Assembly (NCBI GenBank): GCA_014529385.2
Contig: CM043953.1
Location: 97,353,842 to 97,417,841 of the forward strand
Origin: Adiantum capillus-veneris
Lineage: Eukaryota; Streptophyta; Polypodiopsida; Polypodiales; Pteridaceae
Reading direction: 5' to 3'
DNA length: 64,000 bases
Part shown: positions 34,727 through 46,787 of the stretch, one piece after another
Numbering within the stretch: position 1 is the first letter of the stretch
Layout: each line of letters starts with the position of its first letter
The notes under the pieces: generated by a model
The model's database searches: none
What the model was told of the DNA's origin: nothing
What the model saw: the letters and a program-made list of their open reading frames with translations, nothing else
Position numbers and translations under genes: made by a program

Positions 34727-35853
34727 TTTGGGAAACTTAAGCAAGACCCAATCATTTTGTTTAAAGGCTAGGGATCTTCTGTGCTTATCAGCAATAGCCT
34801 TTTGCCTTTGCTGAGAGATGGATATAGCATCCTTAATCTTTTGGAAAGAGCCTTGTAGGTCTCGGCTATACTTATCTACAATGAAGATCTTCCCATGTAT
34901 CTTGGGTAGAAGGGGACTTTTTGATATTCCCTCAATTACCTCAAAAGGTGCTTTTCCCGTGGAAATATGTACAGTGTTATTGTAAGCATACTCCACTAAG
35001 GGTAAGTACTTCTCCGATTGGGACTTTTGATCTACTTCTGCGACATAAGCTTTAAGTAGATCAAGAATTGCTAGGCTAGCTATTTCACTTTGGCCATCCG
35101 TTTGGGGATGATAGGCCAAAGACAAGTTTAGCCTTGTACCTAAATTCTCAAAGAGACCCTTCCAGAAGTTATCGGTCATTCTAGGATCTCTATTTGACAC
35201 TATGGACATTGGCAAGCTGTGGTACTTGAAGATTTGTGATATAAAGAGGGTTGCCATTTGATGGGCTTTGATAGTCTTTTTGACAGGTATGAAATGTGCT
35301 TGTTTGCTAAACCTGTCTACTATCATCCATATTCATGTATTCCCATGGATGGACTTGGGCAATTCAAAGATAAAATCCATGGATATGCTCTCCCACACGG
35401 TGAATTAGGTATTGGCAAAGGTTGAAGCAATCCAGGCTGCTTCCCTCTATCAAACTTTGTCTTTTAACATACCACACATTTTGAAACATACTCTTGTATG
35501 TTTGATTTCATGGAAGACCAATAAAATTATGTTTCAATCCCTTTTAGGGTAGACTGAATCCCTCTATGCCCTGCATAAGGAGGAGCATGAGATTCATACA
35601 CTACTTTCTCATGTAGTGAGTTAGTAACACATAGTCTATTTCCATAGAGAAGATAACCATCTTGTAGGGTAAATGGTTCTTCTTTCGTCCCTAGTGCAAA
35701 GACTAAAATCACATCTCTAAAATCGAGATCAATAATGTACTCATCTATCATAGAAGATAGACCATTGTGAGTTACTATGGAAATCGCATTCACTCCCGGT
35801 TGTCTTGAGAGTGCATCAAAAACTTGATTATGCTTGCCAGGCAATGTGAGCAA
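34595..35853 (-). pseudogene. Element C integrase
   Basis: Two open parts, 35527-35853 and 34595-35326, in different frames. The first begins in the RNase H tail (LTLPGKHNQVFDALSRQPG) and reaches the integrase zinc region (HAPPYAGHRGIQSTLKGI). The second has core motifs VDRFSKQAHFIP, SIVSNRDPRM and YHPQTDGQSE, then [17 protein letters not shown]. The catalytic Asp of the usual VSDRD motif is Asn (VSNRD), so this copy is inactive even apart from its frameshifts. Confidence 0.8.
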
Positions 35854-36078
35854 TATGAAAATGAAATTGCAAAAGGAAATTTTCCAACCTCATTTGTTTA
35901 TCAAAGAGCTTGGTCTGTGTCATGGATTAATTAAGGCTTTGATAATCCGTCCGCAACATGAGAGGAGTCCCCAATAAATAGTGCTTCCACAAGTCTAGAG
36001 CATGTAGAACTGCTATGAGTTCCTTCTCATATATGCCTAGAGCTTTCTCAACAGGGTCGAGCCTTTGACATTCATAGG

Positions 36079-36982
36079 CTATGGAGTGCCCTTCTTGGAG
36101 CAAAACGGCTTCAAGGCAATGACCACAAGCATCGCATTGGACCTCAAATTAAATGGCTTTGAGAGATCAGGCAGTGTAAGCACAAGTTGAGAGATAAGCT
36201 TCTCTTTAAGATTTTCGAAAGCATTGTTCTCCTTGGTGGACCATGTATACCTAAATTTTTTCTTTGTTAGATCATGTAATGGTCCTGAAATTTGTGAGAA
36301 CTTTTCTATTAAGGGTCTATAATATGCACACATACCTATAAAGATTCTTAGTTCATGTAGATTCCTTTGATTAGGCCATCGTTTTATTATCTCTAGCTTT
36401 GATGGATCCATTTGGATGCCATCTTGAGAGAAAATGTGACCTAAATACTGAAATTTTTTGCAAGAAAAATTCACTTTTCTTGTGATTTATGAAAAGACTA
36501 TTCTCTCTTAGAACTTGGAAAATTATCTGGAGATGTTGCTTGTGTTCATCCAAAGAGTTGGAGTAGATGATAATATCATCAAAGAACACTCCAGTGAAGT
36601 TGCGGTGAGGCCTGAATAACTTCTCCATCATTCGGTTGAAGGTAGCTAGAGCATTGGTCAAGACAAAAGGCATGATCGTGTACTCGTAGAGACCAAATGC
36701 AAAATGTGGTCTTTACAACGTCTTGATCAACTATCCTTATTTGATGGTAGCCACTTTTAGGTCAATTATACTAAAGTAGGTTGACCCTTGTAGCTTATCA
36801 AATAGGTCTTCTACCCGTGGAAGGGGAAACCTATTCTTGATAGTGATCCTATTTAATGCTCTATAGTCGACACACATACGATATGTGCTATCTTTCTTTT
36901 TCACTAATAACAAGGGTGAACAAAATGGAGATGAGCAAGGCCTAACCATGCCTTTCTCAACTAACTCATGCACTTTCCGCAT
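36079..36982 (-). pseudogene. Element C reverse transcriptase and RNase H
   Basis: Three overlapping open pieces: 36737-36982 ([37 protein letters not shown]), 36371-36673 (MPFVLTNALATFNRMM, catalytic VFFDDIIIYS) and 36079-36474 (FQYLGHIFSQDGI, then RNase H). The RNase H start reads FNLRSNAMLVVI where an Asp (TDAS) is expected. Frameshifts lie near 36720 and 36420. Confidence 0.8.
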
Positions 36983-37041
36983 AATCCCCTCTTGTTGAGC
37001 TTGGGAAACTCTATAAGGAGGTTTATTAGGCGGTGAACTTC

Positions 37042-37452
37042 CTAGAAGAAGTTCAATTGCATGGTCGTCATTGCCTCGTTTGGGAGGTAGTTCACAAGGG
37101 TATCGTCAATAAAAACATCTTGGAACCCCTTGAGAAAATTGGATAACTTATATTCCTTTTGATTATTTATATTTTCTTTTGATAAAGCCTTAGGTTCATT
37201 TTGAGAATCTTTAACAAAAATCATGTACACGGAAACATAGCTCTTTATTGACTTATTGAAAGCTTGCTTATGTACAAGAGGTATGGTACTACCCAACTCC
37301 TTAGCATCTATGGAAACATCTTTTTCCCTGAACCTAAAGTAGATTTTCCTTTCAAGGAATTTAACATTTTCAGCCATGCAATCAAACCATGGTGCCCCTA
37401 GGATTACATCCTCGTGCTTGAGAGGAGAGATAAAGAAATCCTCCTTGTCCAC
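37042..37452 (-). pseudogene. Element C protease C-terminal part and linker to RT
   Basis: LKHEDVILGAPWFDCM matches the LG..W block that ends retropepsins of chromoviruses; a linker toward RT follows. The active-site part (about 37450-37680 on the minus strand) is out of frame and was not resolved. Confidence 0.6.
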
Positions 37453-37731
37453 ATAGCTTTGACATGGAGCCTCAACTTCCCAATTAAGGGAGTGACTGAG
37501 GCTTCTTGCCCCTTGAAAGCACCATCGGCAGGTATGAAAACTCCCATATTGTAGGCTTGGATGCCTAGCTTGGTGGCCAACTCTATGGATATGAAATTGT
37601 GAGTAGAACCTGGGTCAAAGAGAATAAAAGCATCATGTTCTCTTACCTTTCCCCAAACATGGCATAGAGGAGATCATTTGTGATGAGCATCCTTTTCTTG
37701 AATTTTGACCAAGGTAGCTCTAGGACGCTCA

Positions 37732-39225
37732 TTACATGTATTCTTGTGGGGGCAAGGAGGATAGGCGTGCCCTTGCTCCCCGCACTTGAAACAATGGCCG
37801 ATAACGTTCTAGCTCTTCATGAGAGAGTTTATTTTTGCCTTTATAAACTCCCATCTCCTTAGCTTTGTTGTTGTTGGAGTTGCCTTTGGAAGACTTTAGG
37901 ACATTGTCCTTCCCCTTAGGCTCGTTACAGTCCTTGTTTTTTATGGGCTTTAAGATTTCTCTTAGCCCCTTGTTGCAAATTGATTCGTGAAGCCACCATG
38001 GTATGGTGTATGACAACAGATATGGTGAGTGGCCTTTGGGAGTTAACATACTCCACCATATCCTCAGTTAACCCGAACAAAATTATTATTTTTGCTTTCC
38101 AAAATCCATATTTCTGTAGACAGTGGCTTTGAGATGTAAATCCCAAACTTTTCTACATATTTGTGAATAGATTCGTAGGGAGAGAGCTTCAAACTTTGCC
38201 ATTTGGTGAGTACTTTGTCTTTGGCATCGACAACCAAAAACTGCTTCATGATGGAAGCTCCGTTTGTGGAGCTTCACCATTTGCTCGTAGGCTAGACCAC
38301 CATTGCCTGACGGACTTTTGAAAATGCATAGCTACATGGTGTAGCTTAGAGGACTTCGTGAAGCACTCATCTCCAAATGCCACATGGAATTGTTGGATAA
38401 AGGCAAGACTTTGTCCATATCACCAAAAGTGCCATTGTAGGTAAGAAAAGAGATGTTCTTTCCTCCCTCTTTGAAATTTTGGAGCTTGGATGACCTCTTC
38501 CAAAAGGCATAGGATTTCCTATGGCCTCTTCTTTTAGGTGGTTCAAGAGTTGCACCATCACTTTCTTTAGAAGAGGAAGAGTATGAGGAGGATGGAGAAG
38601 AGGGTGACCACTTTCTTGGCTTTTTCTTCCCTTGTTCCTCCTTGTTTGAACCATCACTTTCTTCAGAAGAGGAAGAGGATTAAGAAGATGGAGAACAGGT
38701 TAACCTCTTTCTTGTCTTTTTTTCTCTCATCCCTCTTTGAATTATGGTGTAGAGAAGTATGCGATGGTCTTCTTCGTTTAGGGGGTGTTGGAGAGCATTT
38801 TGCCCGCCAACTTCATTGAGCCATCTCCGCCGAGGTGGAAGGAGACTCACTTCTTTCTCTTCTTTCGATGGGGGCTCTACCATTGAAACTTGGATTCTCC
38901 CTTGGGAAGGAGGTGCGTCATTGAGTAGTAGATTTTTGAGCCCTTTGTACGGATCCTCTTCTTCTTCCCTTATTGGAGAGAGTCCTCTTTTGGAAGTCTC
39001 ACTACGAGGCTTCCTAGGTACTCTCTCCTCTTGGTGGGGAGTTTGGAGAATACCATGGGTGTGCAATTGCTGTAGCACTTCACCTTGGACTGTTGGGTTG
39101 CCCAGGGCTTGTTGTAGCCTAGAAACAAGATAGTTTACAAGCATAGGGGCATCATTAGTTGTTATTCTACTAGCAAAATCAAATCTATCAACATTAATTT
39201 CACTCTCTTTATTATTGCCAACCAT
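37732..39225 (-). pseudogene. Element C gag
   Basis: The ATG at 39225 opens a 181-codon piece; other pieces (38367-38657, 38064-38280, 37732-38049) follow in different frames. A canonical CX2CX4HX4C knuckle, CFKCGEQGHAYPPC, is encoded on the minus strand at 37752-37793, out of frame with the longest piece there. This is a Gag core and nucleocapsid broken by several frameshifts. Confidence 0.7.
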
Positions 39226-39426
39226 TCTAGCAAATTTTATGTGTAAAATTTTTAAGTGTACTTTGGCACTTCAAGCCCTAGTTGCTACTCCTCTTAGCCC
39301 TTTAGAAAAGCACTCAAGCTCCTATACTTGCGGCTTAAATATCATTAGTTTCAAGGAATAAAAGAGAGGTTCTTTCACCACCAAAACAACACCGGCCCCT
39401 GTCAAGCTTCTAAAAGCTCAATAGTG

Positions 39427-39431
39427 GTTAA
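39427..39431. repeat. Target-site duplication of element F, left copy
   Basis: GTTAA, repeated exactly at 46575-46579. Confidence 0.9.
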
Positions 39432-39752
39432 TGTAAAGAATGAGGATGCAAGAGAGCTACACAAGACAAGCAAAAAGCACACAGAGATGGAAAGCTTCTT
39501 CTTCTTCTCACAGAAAAGAGAGTACAAAATGACTAAGTGCTAAAACTGAAAAGTAGCACATATGTACATGCGATCACTAAGTGTGAACTCGCTAGAAGCG
39601 TACTAGGCTGGCACTATAAGTGTAGTCCAGCTGTAGAATCACTGGCAGAGATCCTCCATGTCCGTCACCTAACGCGCCAGTGAGTAAATGTCGTAAGCGG
39701 CCAAGACCCGTAGTGGATGCCAGCTCAAGATGTAGAGCTCAACATCTCAACA
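39432..39752 (-). repeat. Element F 3' LTR
   Basis: On the plus strand it starts TGTAAAGAATG and ends CATCTCAACA. Pair of 46254-46574. Confidence 0.9.
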
Positions 39753-41549
39753 CTCCCCCTCGAGCTCTGCATGTCGCAGAGTCCAAGCATAGTCCGGAAA
39801 CGTCGAAGCTTCTCAGCTCCGAGGGCCTTGGTAAAGATATCCGCTATCTGCTCCTCTGTGCTGACGTAGACCAAGTCGATGTCGCCCGCCAACACTCGCT
39901 CTTGAACGTAGTGGTAATGGACCTCTATGTGCTTGGTCCTGGCATGGAACACTGGGTTCCTAGCCAACTGCATGCTGCTGAGGTTGTCACAATGCATGAC
40001 AATCTGCTGGTCCACCTGCACTCCCAAGTCCTCAAGTAATGAGCGTAGCCAAGCTACCTCGCACGCTGCAATTGCTGCACCTCTGTACTCGGCCTCTATG
40101 CTCGATAAAGCAATCGTAGGATGCTTTTTGTTGCTCCAAGTAACAGAAGCACTCCCAAAAGAGAACATGAATCCACTCGTAGATCTCTTATCAACAATGC
40201 TACCTGCCCAATCTGCATCTGTATACCCATACAATGCTAATGGCGCATCTGCTGCATAGAACAATGCGTAGTCAAGAGTCCCTTGCACATACCAAAGTGT
40301 GCGTCGTACTCCATCCAAATGTGGCTTCCTTGGAAGCTGCATGAACTGACTCTCCAAGCCTACTGTGTAGCTCAAGTCCTGGCCTCGTGATACTCAAGTA
40401 GATTATACTACCCACAATCTTCCTGTACATATTGACATCCTCAACAACATCACCCTTCTCTGCACTCAGCTTTGCATTCACATCCAAGGGAATAGAAATT
40501 GGCTTACAATCAGTCATACCATACTTTGACAACATGTCCAAAGCATATTGTCTCTGTGACAGCCATACACCCTCTGGAGTCCTGATCACCTCAATGCCAA
40601 GAAAGTAGCCCAACTCGCCCAAATCTTTCATTTCAAACTCCTGTTTGAGAAGACCCTTCACATGGTCAATCTCCGTAGCATTGTCACCCACAATAATAAG
40701 GTCATCTACATATATGGTAATGACCACAATCCCCACATCACTCTCACGTACATAGAGTGAATGATCAGCATCAGCTCTCCTAAACCCAATACTGACAAGA
40801 TACTTGGCAATCCTGTCATACCATGCTCTAAAGCCCTGCTTCAAACCATACAAAGCTTTGAGAAGTCTGCATACATAATCTGGGTAACCTGGATCGACAT
40901 AACCAGGTGGCTGATCCATATACACTTCCTCTTGTAACTCACCATTCAAGAAGGCATTCTTTACATCCATTTGATGCATAATCCATCCTCTAGATGCAGC
41001 CACTGCTATGACAGCTCTCATAGTCGTCATCTTTGCCACTGGAGCAAAGGTCTCCTCATAGTCTATGCCATACGTCTGTGCGTAACCCTTTGCGACCAGC
41101 CTTGCCTTGTGATGCTCAATGTTACCATCAGCCTTATGCTTGGTTTTATACACCCATTTATAGCAAATAGCTTTCTTGCCACTTGTAAATGGCACCAACT
41201 CCCATGTGTCGTTTTCTTCCAATGCAGCCATCTCTTCATTCATTGCATCATCCCAATGTACATTTCCAACTGCATCCTCAAAACATGTGGGCTCCACATC
41301 CTGTATCACCTTAGCCATGTAGACTTGGTGATGCGCTAGATACCCATCATAAGTCAATTTTTGAACTGGATTTCTGACTCTATTAGATCTGTGCGGTCCT
41401 GGGTCACTCCTTTGCCCTCTAGCATCTTCTTGTACTTTCCTTACACCAAGTGTCCCGACAGCCGGAATTCCAAATTCCTCATCAAGACTTTGTTCAGAAC
41501 CATCTGAATCCATGTCTACATGTGAAAACCCTGATGATGCATCAGCCAT
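39725..41549 (-). pseudogene. Element F reverse transcriptase and RNase H
   Basis: Two overlapping frames: 40272-41549 and 39725-40375, separated by a frameshift near 40375. RT motifs: CYKWVYKTKHKADGNIEHHK, RLVAKGYAQTYGIDYEETFAPV, QMDVKNAFLNGELQEEVYM and catalytic YVDD at 40701-40712. RNase H: YGYTDADWAGSIVDKRSTSG, SSIEAEYRGAA, MHCDNLSSM, RTKHIEVHYH. The coding end overlaps the 3' LTR by 28 bp. Apart from the frameshift the catalytic residues are intact. Confidence 0.88.
39753..39765 (-). other. Element F polypurine tract
   Basis: Minus-strand GCTCGAGGGGGAG abuts the 3' LTR. Confidence 0.75.
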
Positions 41550-42215
41550 AAAGGGAGGTTCATCAACCTTTTTCTTTCCTTTTCGTGATACATTCCTTGT
41601 ACCTGCTGGTGGAGTAACCTGCGTACGTAGTCTACCATTCCATGGCTTCTCAGCAGAGCCACAAGTGACGACTCTTGTGGTCCACTTAAAACCTGTGACT
41701 GTGGCCTCACATTTTGTACAACCACATCATCTTTTACATCAGCCCCAATAGTGCCATGTGCATTACTGTACCAGCTGCTCATCTCACCAAAGACTACATC
41801 TCTGCTCACTCGTAATTCTCGTGTAGTAGGATTGTAGCACATGTACCCGTTTTGTTCAAGGGAATATCCCACAAGAATACATTTCTCTGCTTTAGGATCC
41901 AATTTCCTACACAACTCATATGGTACATGTAGGTAAGCTATGCAGCCAAACACTTTCAAGTGTGCCAAATCAAGCTTTGTACCTGTAAACTTTTCCTCAG
42001 GTGTTACATCATGCACCGCAACTGTAGGTGTCCTGTTCATAATGTACAAAGTTGTATTTACAGCTTCAGCCCAGAAATGATGAGGCATGTTCTTCTCATT
42101 CATCATGCATGTGTAACCTCTGCAATGTGCCTGTTTTTCCTTTCTGCGACCCCATTCTGCTGTGGAGTATATCGCATGTAAACTGCCTGCGTATACCATG
42201 CATTCGCAAAAAATC
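41516..42215 (-). pseudogene. Element F integrase, C-terminal half
   Basis: Resumes after solo LTR E. Motifs: NTTLYIMNRTP, LKVFGCIAYLHVP, KCILVGYSLEQNGYMCYNP, ELRVSRDVVFGE, typical of the copia integrase C-terminal domain. The upstream start in this piece is arbitrary because the gene is split by E. Confidence 0.8.
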
Positions 42216-42220
42216 TAAAA
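42216..42220. repeat. Target-site duplication of solo LTR E
   Basis: TAAAA, repeated at 43817-43821. Confidence 0.85.
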
Positions 42221-43816
42221 TGTCATAATAATCAATATCTAATTCTCCTAAATGATTTTCTCATATTAAACTGATCATTTAATGTGGGGAGGTACCAGGG
42301 GAGAAAAAGCTAGAATATTGGTTAAGCTAGCAGACCGGCCACAGTAGGGATCCAAAGGAGGGAAAATAGGGATCAAAAGGGGGGGCCATCTGCAAAAGAG
42401 CCATGTGCAACAATGGGCTAAAAAGACCCTAAGGTTCAGCCCATTAAGACTTCCAAAATGCTAAGGTTCCAAAATTCAAAGGTTGTGTCCAAAGGTCAAC
42501 CCTAGGGAAAATTGGATGCTTAGTGTGTGTACAAAAGTCTTCTTCAAAGCCTACAAAGGAGGGGGCAAGCCCATTTAGTAGGGGACGAGAGACAAAGTCA
42601 CACACACACACACACAGGCTCCCTTTACACAAAGGGAATTAGGGACACATGTCAGCTCCCTAGGCCAGATGCCCACAAGGTGTGCCCAATTCCTATTGGA
42701 AGACCCTTGAAGTGGACCAATGAGAATTAAGCTAGAGTAAATCTAGTTTAATTAATTTAAAAACATTTAATAAAAGAAACCAATGAGAATTAAGTCTCCT
42801 AGAAGACTATTGGGCAGTCTCCCAAGGGGTCCAATGAGCATTCAGGAGCCCAATGGCTTGCCTAATTCCTATTGGCCAGGAGGCAAAGGGGTCAAATGAG
42901 GGTTTAGTTTAATTATTTAATTACCTAAAGCTCTCACAAAAGGGGAAAGGGGGACACATGTCAGAAGGCTATCACTTATGTTGCTTAACACCCATTGGCT
43001 TGACTTGGGGAGGTCCAATGAGGCAAAAGCCAGACCAATTTAGCAGGAAGGGCTCGCCCAAGAGAGAGAGAGAGGGGGGCTGATTTTTGCGTGGCATTGA
43101 CACACACACACTCACACTTGACCATGTGTGAAGAAAGAATACTCTATCTCCTCCCAAGCTTTAATGGAGAGCTCATCACCTACTCCAAGCTTGTGAGATA
43201 GAAGCCTACATCAACACTCTCTTGGCATGTGGATGCAAATCCAACCAAGAGCCAAGCTTCAATGCATGCTCATCTTCTCTACCAAGCTAATTACTAAGCT
43301 AAGCTATGCTAATATGAGTGATTATGTGAGGAGATGTACATCTTTCTCGTAAGATACTCCTTCTTCCTCTCAATCTACTCTCATACCCTGCTAGCTCTCA
43401 CCATCTTCGAAGGTGTGTGAGGTCTTGGGTTTGAGAACGGGGATAATTCAAGTTGTGTTTGATTAAGTGTTTTTCTTAGTGCATGAAGCTTCCATCTTCA
43501 TTGCACTAGCTAGTCTTGAAGGAACACAAAGAATTGTATTGTACAATGTCTCTCTTGATGGGAGAAACCATAATACAAAGCCTTTTGGAAGGGGGACCGA
43601 CTCCATGCAAATCCGGTCCTCAACTGTTGTCAATAGCTTAATTTCTCTCTCTTTTGAAAGTATTGTTGATGCTATCTAACTAGGTGTTATGATTTTTGTT
43701 GCTCTCTCCACCCAAGCACTCTTGTAATTCTCATTAGGAATCTATTCTAATGAAATGCCCACAATGTTCATGCTAATTTCCGCTACACATAAGTTATTAG
43801 GCCATTAAATGTTACA
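42221..43816 (-). mobile_element. Solo LTR E, same family as element C, inverted
   Basis: 1596 bp. On the plus strand it starts TGTCATAATAA and ends AAATGTTACA, the reverse complement of C's LTR ends. It aligns along its length with 46788-48372. The exact TAAAA duplication shows a true insertion whose internal part was later removed by LTR-LTR recombination. It splits F's integrase. Confidence 0.9.
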
Positions 43817-43821
43817 TAAAA

Positions 43822-44475
43822 AATCATTGGAGAAGTACTCTCCCCTCCATCTGACCTCAATGTCTTGATTTGCATATCTGTCTCCTTCTCAATCATGACT
43901 TTGAAGTCTTGAAAGTGACCAAACACTTCACTTTTGTTACGCATGAAGTAGACCCATACTTTCCTTGTATGGTCATGAATGAAAGAGACATAATACCTGC
44001 AACCATGCATACTTGCAGTATCGGTTGGACCCCAAACATCTGTGTACACCACCTCAAGTGGATTTTTACATACATTGCGCTCATGTGGAAATGAGCCCTT
44101 TGACTGTTTTCCAAATTGGCATGCTGCACACACTTTATGCATACCATCCATCTTGAATTTGGGCAAACCTTTTACAATCTGTTTTGATTGCATGCTGCGC
44201 AATCTTTGCTCATTGACATGGCCAATGCATTTGTGCCAAATGTCAACATCAGCCACAACACCTGTACCCTGTGCAAATAATGCAGCTTTTACCTCAGGAT
44301 GTCTACATTCAGTGTAAACATTCTGCCCACACATTTGTCCTCTGTGATCAGCTTACAACCATTCTGGAAATCTTCTACATAACAGCCATTAGGATTGAAG
44401 CGAACCTGCAAACCCTGCTCAACCATTTGTCCAACAGAAACAAGATTCGTTGTAATATTTGGGACATGAAGTACA
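43822..44475 (-). pseudogene. Element F protease end and integrase N-terminal half
   Basis: Minus-strand coding between solo LTR E and the MITE. Contains the pre-integrase zinc region (DIWHKCIGHVNEQRLRSM, CAACQFGKQSKGSFP) and the start of the integrase core (VYTDVWGP, SFIHDHTRKVWVYFM, RSDGG). Upstream is the usual copia block MFTL..D and a VSVGQMVEQG-like segment. Confidence 0.8.
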
Positions 44476-44483
44476 TCTGCTGG

Positions 44484-44767
44484 GTGAAAGCATGTTAACC
44501 TGTCGCGCTTTTTGAGCTAGTTAGCAGTTTCAAGTTAGCACATCTTCAAAAAGTTGGGCGTCCGGTAATTTTTTTACAAATAATATCAAAATTTTTCGAA
44601 GGTTGTACATTTGGATTCCTTGTTTCAAGTGCTTTCTATTGATATATCATATGTCATAGATCTTGGAGATGTAGCTCAAGTTATTGTACTAGTTAGCATA
44701 TGTCAAAATTGTGCTAGTTAGCATTGTCCAGGACATGAAAAAGCATGACAAGTTAACATGCTTTCAC
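44484..44767. mobile_element. MITE inserted in element F
   Basis: 284 bp with a perfect terminal inverted repeat GTGAAAGCATGTTAAC (44484-44499 and 44752-44767), imperfectly extended inward. Flanks TCTGCTGG (44476) and TCTGCTAA (44768) look like an 8-bp target duplication with two later changes; the right copy keeps the expected copia codons. GCTAGTTAGCA-like words recur near both ends. No coding capacity. An 8-bp duplication would suit a hAT-type origin, but the termini are not a classical hAT end. Confidence 0.75.
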
Positions 44768-44775
44768 TCTGCTAA

Positions 44776-45963
44776 GTACTTTGATTTCCCACTCTTCGTA
44801 TTTAGAGGTATGTCCCCTACATGAGCAATGGGGTGAGCTGTGTCATTTCCTGTCTGCACATAGCTTGACACATCTGGTTTGCGCATATATCTAAACCACT
44901 CTCCACAAGACGTCATGTGATTAGAGGCACCTGAATCCACATACCAAACATCATCTTGGGTGGAATTCTCTGTAGTCATTGTATTCATTACATGCTGCAT
45001 AACAAACATGCGCTTGTTTTTGCTGTCATCTGCATCTCTGCTAGTAGATGCATAGTTGCCCTGTTCTCTCTTTCCACTTGCTTTTCCCTTTGGACAGTCA
45101 CGTGACATGTGACCTCTTTCACCACAAGTCCAACATTCTTTGCTATCTGCAGTATGTTGCTGCCTGCTTGATCCTGCACCACGACCTCTTTGACTCCTCC
45201 TGCCTTGAGACTGGTTTCCCCTGCCACCTGTATTGTTTTGATTTGATTGACCTTCTTGAAATTGGCCCGTGCAACCCCTTGGGCCTCGACCACGACCTCT
45301 ACCTCTACCTCTGTTGGAGTTAGAATAGAAGGCCTGTTCAAAATTATTTCTGCCATGAGAAGAAGATGTGTCAAGGTTCTTCTCCTCAAGAATAAGCATA
45401 GAAATCAAATCTTGGAACACGGGGATGCCGTCTCTTGTATTCATGGAAGACCTGAAATGTACATACTCATCTCCTAGACCATCCAAGCATGCACGGACAA
45501 TGTCATCGTCTTCCACTGAGACTTTAATAGATCCAAGAGGCTCAATGATACTCTTGATCTTCAAGGCATAATCATTGATGGAGAGGTTGTTCCTCTTAAC
45601 CTGATTTAGCTTCGACTTTAGTTGAAGCTTCCTGGCCTTGGTGTTCACCTCGAACACTCTGCCTAAGTTTTTCCATGCAATGGCGGGGGTTTCAGCATCC
45701 TGTAGATAGCCCATCATGCCATCTCTGATGCTCATAGAAAGCCAATACATCACTTTGCTCTGACCTTGTTGCCAGTCCCTCAAAGCTTTTCTTTGTTCTG
45801 CTGTAGCATTTGCCTCGGGAATCTCTGGTTCCTTTTCATTGTCTCCTTCTACATAGTCCCAATAACCTTTTCCTTTTAGGAAATTTGTTATTCTGAACTT
45901 CCATGCACGGTAGTTATTTTTCTCAAGATTCTCAGTGACAATCTGACTGAAACCGTCAGACAT
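44776..45963 (-). CDS. Element F gag and protease start
   Basis: From ATG 45963 (MSDGFSQIVTENLEKNNYRAWK), about 396 codons up to the MITE. Copia Gag core (MGYLQDAETPAIAWKNLGRV, LKIKSIIEPLGSI, ACLDGLGDEYVHF), a Gly/Arg-rich stretch (RGRGRGRGRGPRG), the zinc knuckle CWTCGERGHMSRDC and the protease active site WYVDSGASNHM. The MITE ends the frame shortly after protease starts. The frame is otherwise clean, so this part could still give a Gag protein. Confidence 0.85.
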
Positions 45964-46240
45964 CTTGAAGCACTAAGACAAAATAGCTGCAATCTGTAAA
46001 AACCTGCAAATCTGTTGAACCTACTATCGTGGTACATGTAACGCTTTCTACACTCAACGAGTGTCCATAATCAAGCGTACATACAGCCACTGTACTTGTA
46101 CAGTAAATCTCTGTGTACTGCACTTTGGAGACCTGTTCAGAAACTTGTACGAAAAACTTTGGAGACCTGTTCTCTGGTCGTGGATTGCGAACGAAGGGAT
46201 TGTGATGCTCTTGCTCTCTTAGCCTCTCTTGCCTGCACCA

Positions 46241-46253
46241 GGCTCTGATATCA
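46241..46253 (-). other. Element F primer-binding site
   Basis: The minus strand reads TGATATCAGAGCC directly after the LTR, one base from the initiator-Met site TGGTATCAGAGC. Confidence 0.85.
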
Positions 46254-46574
46254 TGTAAAGAATGAGGATGCAAGAGAGCTACACAAGACAAGCACAAAGC
46301 ACACAGAGATGGAAAGTTTCTTCTTCTTCTCGCAGAAAAGAGAGTACGAAATGACTAAGTGCTAAAACTGAAAAGTAGCACATATGTACATGCGGTCACT
46401 AAGTGTCAACTCGCTAGAAGCGTACTAGGCTGGCACTATAAGTGTAGTCCAGCTGTAGAATCATTGGCAGAGATCCTCCGTGTCGGCCACCTAACGCGCT
46501 AGTGAGTAAATGTCGTAAGCGGCCAAGACCCGTAGTGGATGCCAGCTCAAGATGTAGAGCTCGACATCTCAACA
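46254..46574 (-). repeat. Element F 5' LTR
   Basis: 321 bp, pair of 39432-39752, about 96 percent identical by eye. Followed on the plus strand by the TSD GTTAA. Confidence 0.9.
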
Positions 46575-46774
46575 GTTAAGCCATAGGCAAGCCCTGTAGG
46601 ACTCCACTATTAAGACCATAGCTCTCGACAGTGTTGCTCCGTTATCTACATGTAGTAGGCGCATTGCAACGGTGAATAATCCCTATTATACTTACTCAAA
46701 TGCAATTAATAATACCAACCATTTATAGTAAGCTTGAGGACCTCTCTTCTTGAGCAAGAAAAGAGAAAGCTTGT

Positions 46775-46787
46775 GCTTTGATACCAA
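46775..46787 (-). other. Element C primer-binding site
   Basis: The minus strand reads TTGGTATCAAAGC directly beside the right LTR (46788), close to the initiator-Met type TGGTATCAGAGC. 46580-46774 is C's untranslated leader. Confidence 0.7.

Larger units (their letters stand above)
39432..46574 (-). mobile_element. Element F: Ty1/copia LTR retrotransposon
   Basis: 7143 bp including a MITE and a solo LTR. The 321-bp LTRs at both ends differ at about 12 positions. TSD GTTAA. Coding on the minus strand in copia order: gag, protease, integrase, RT, RNase H. The primer-binding site is initiator-Met-like and a purine tract lies by the left LTR. It is inserted in the leader of element C. Both internal insertions lie in the protease/integrase region. 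Confidence 0.92.
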
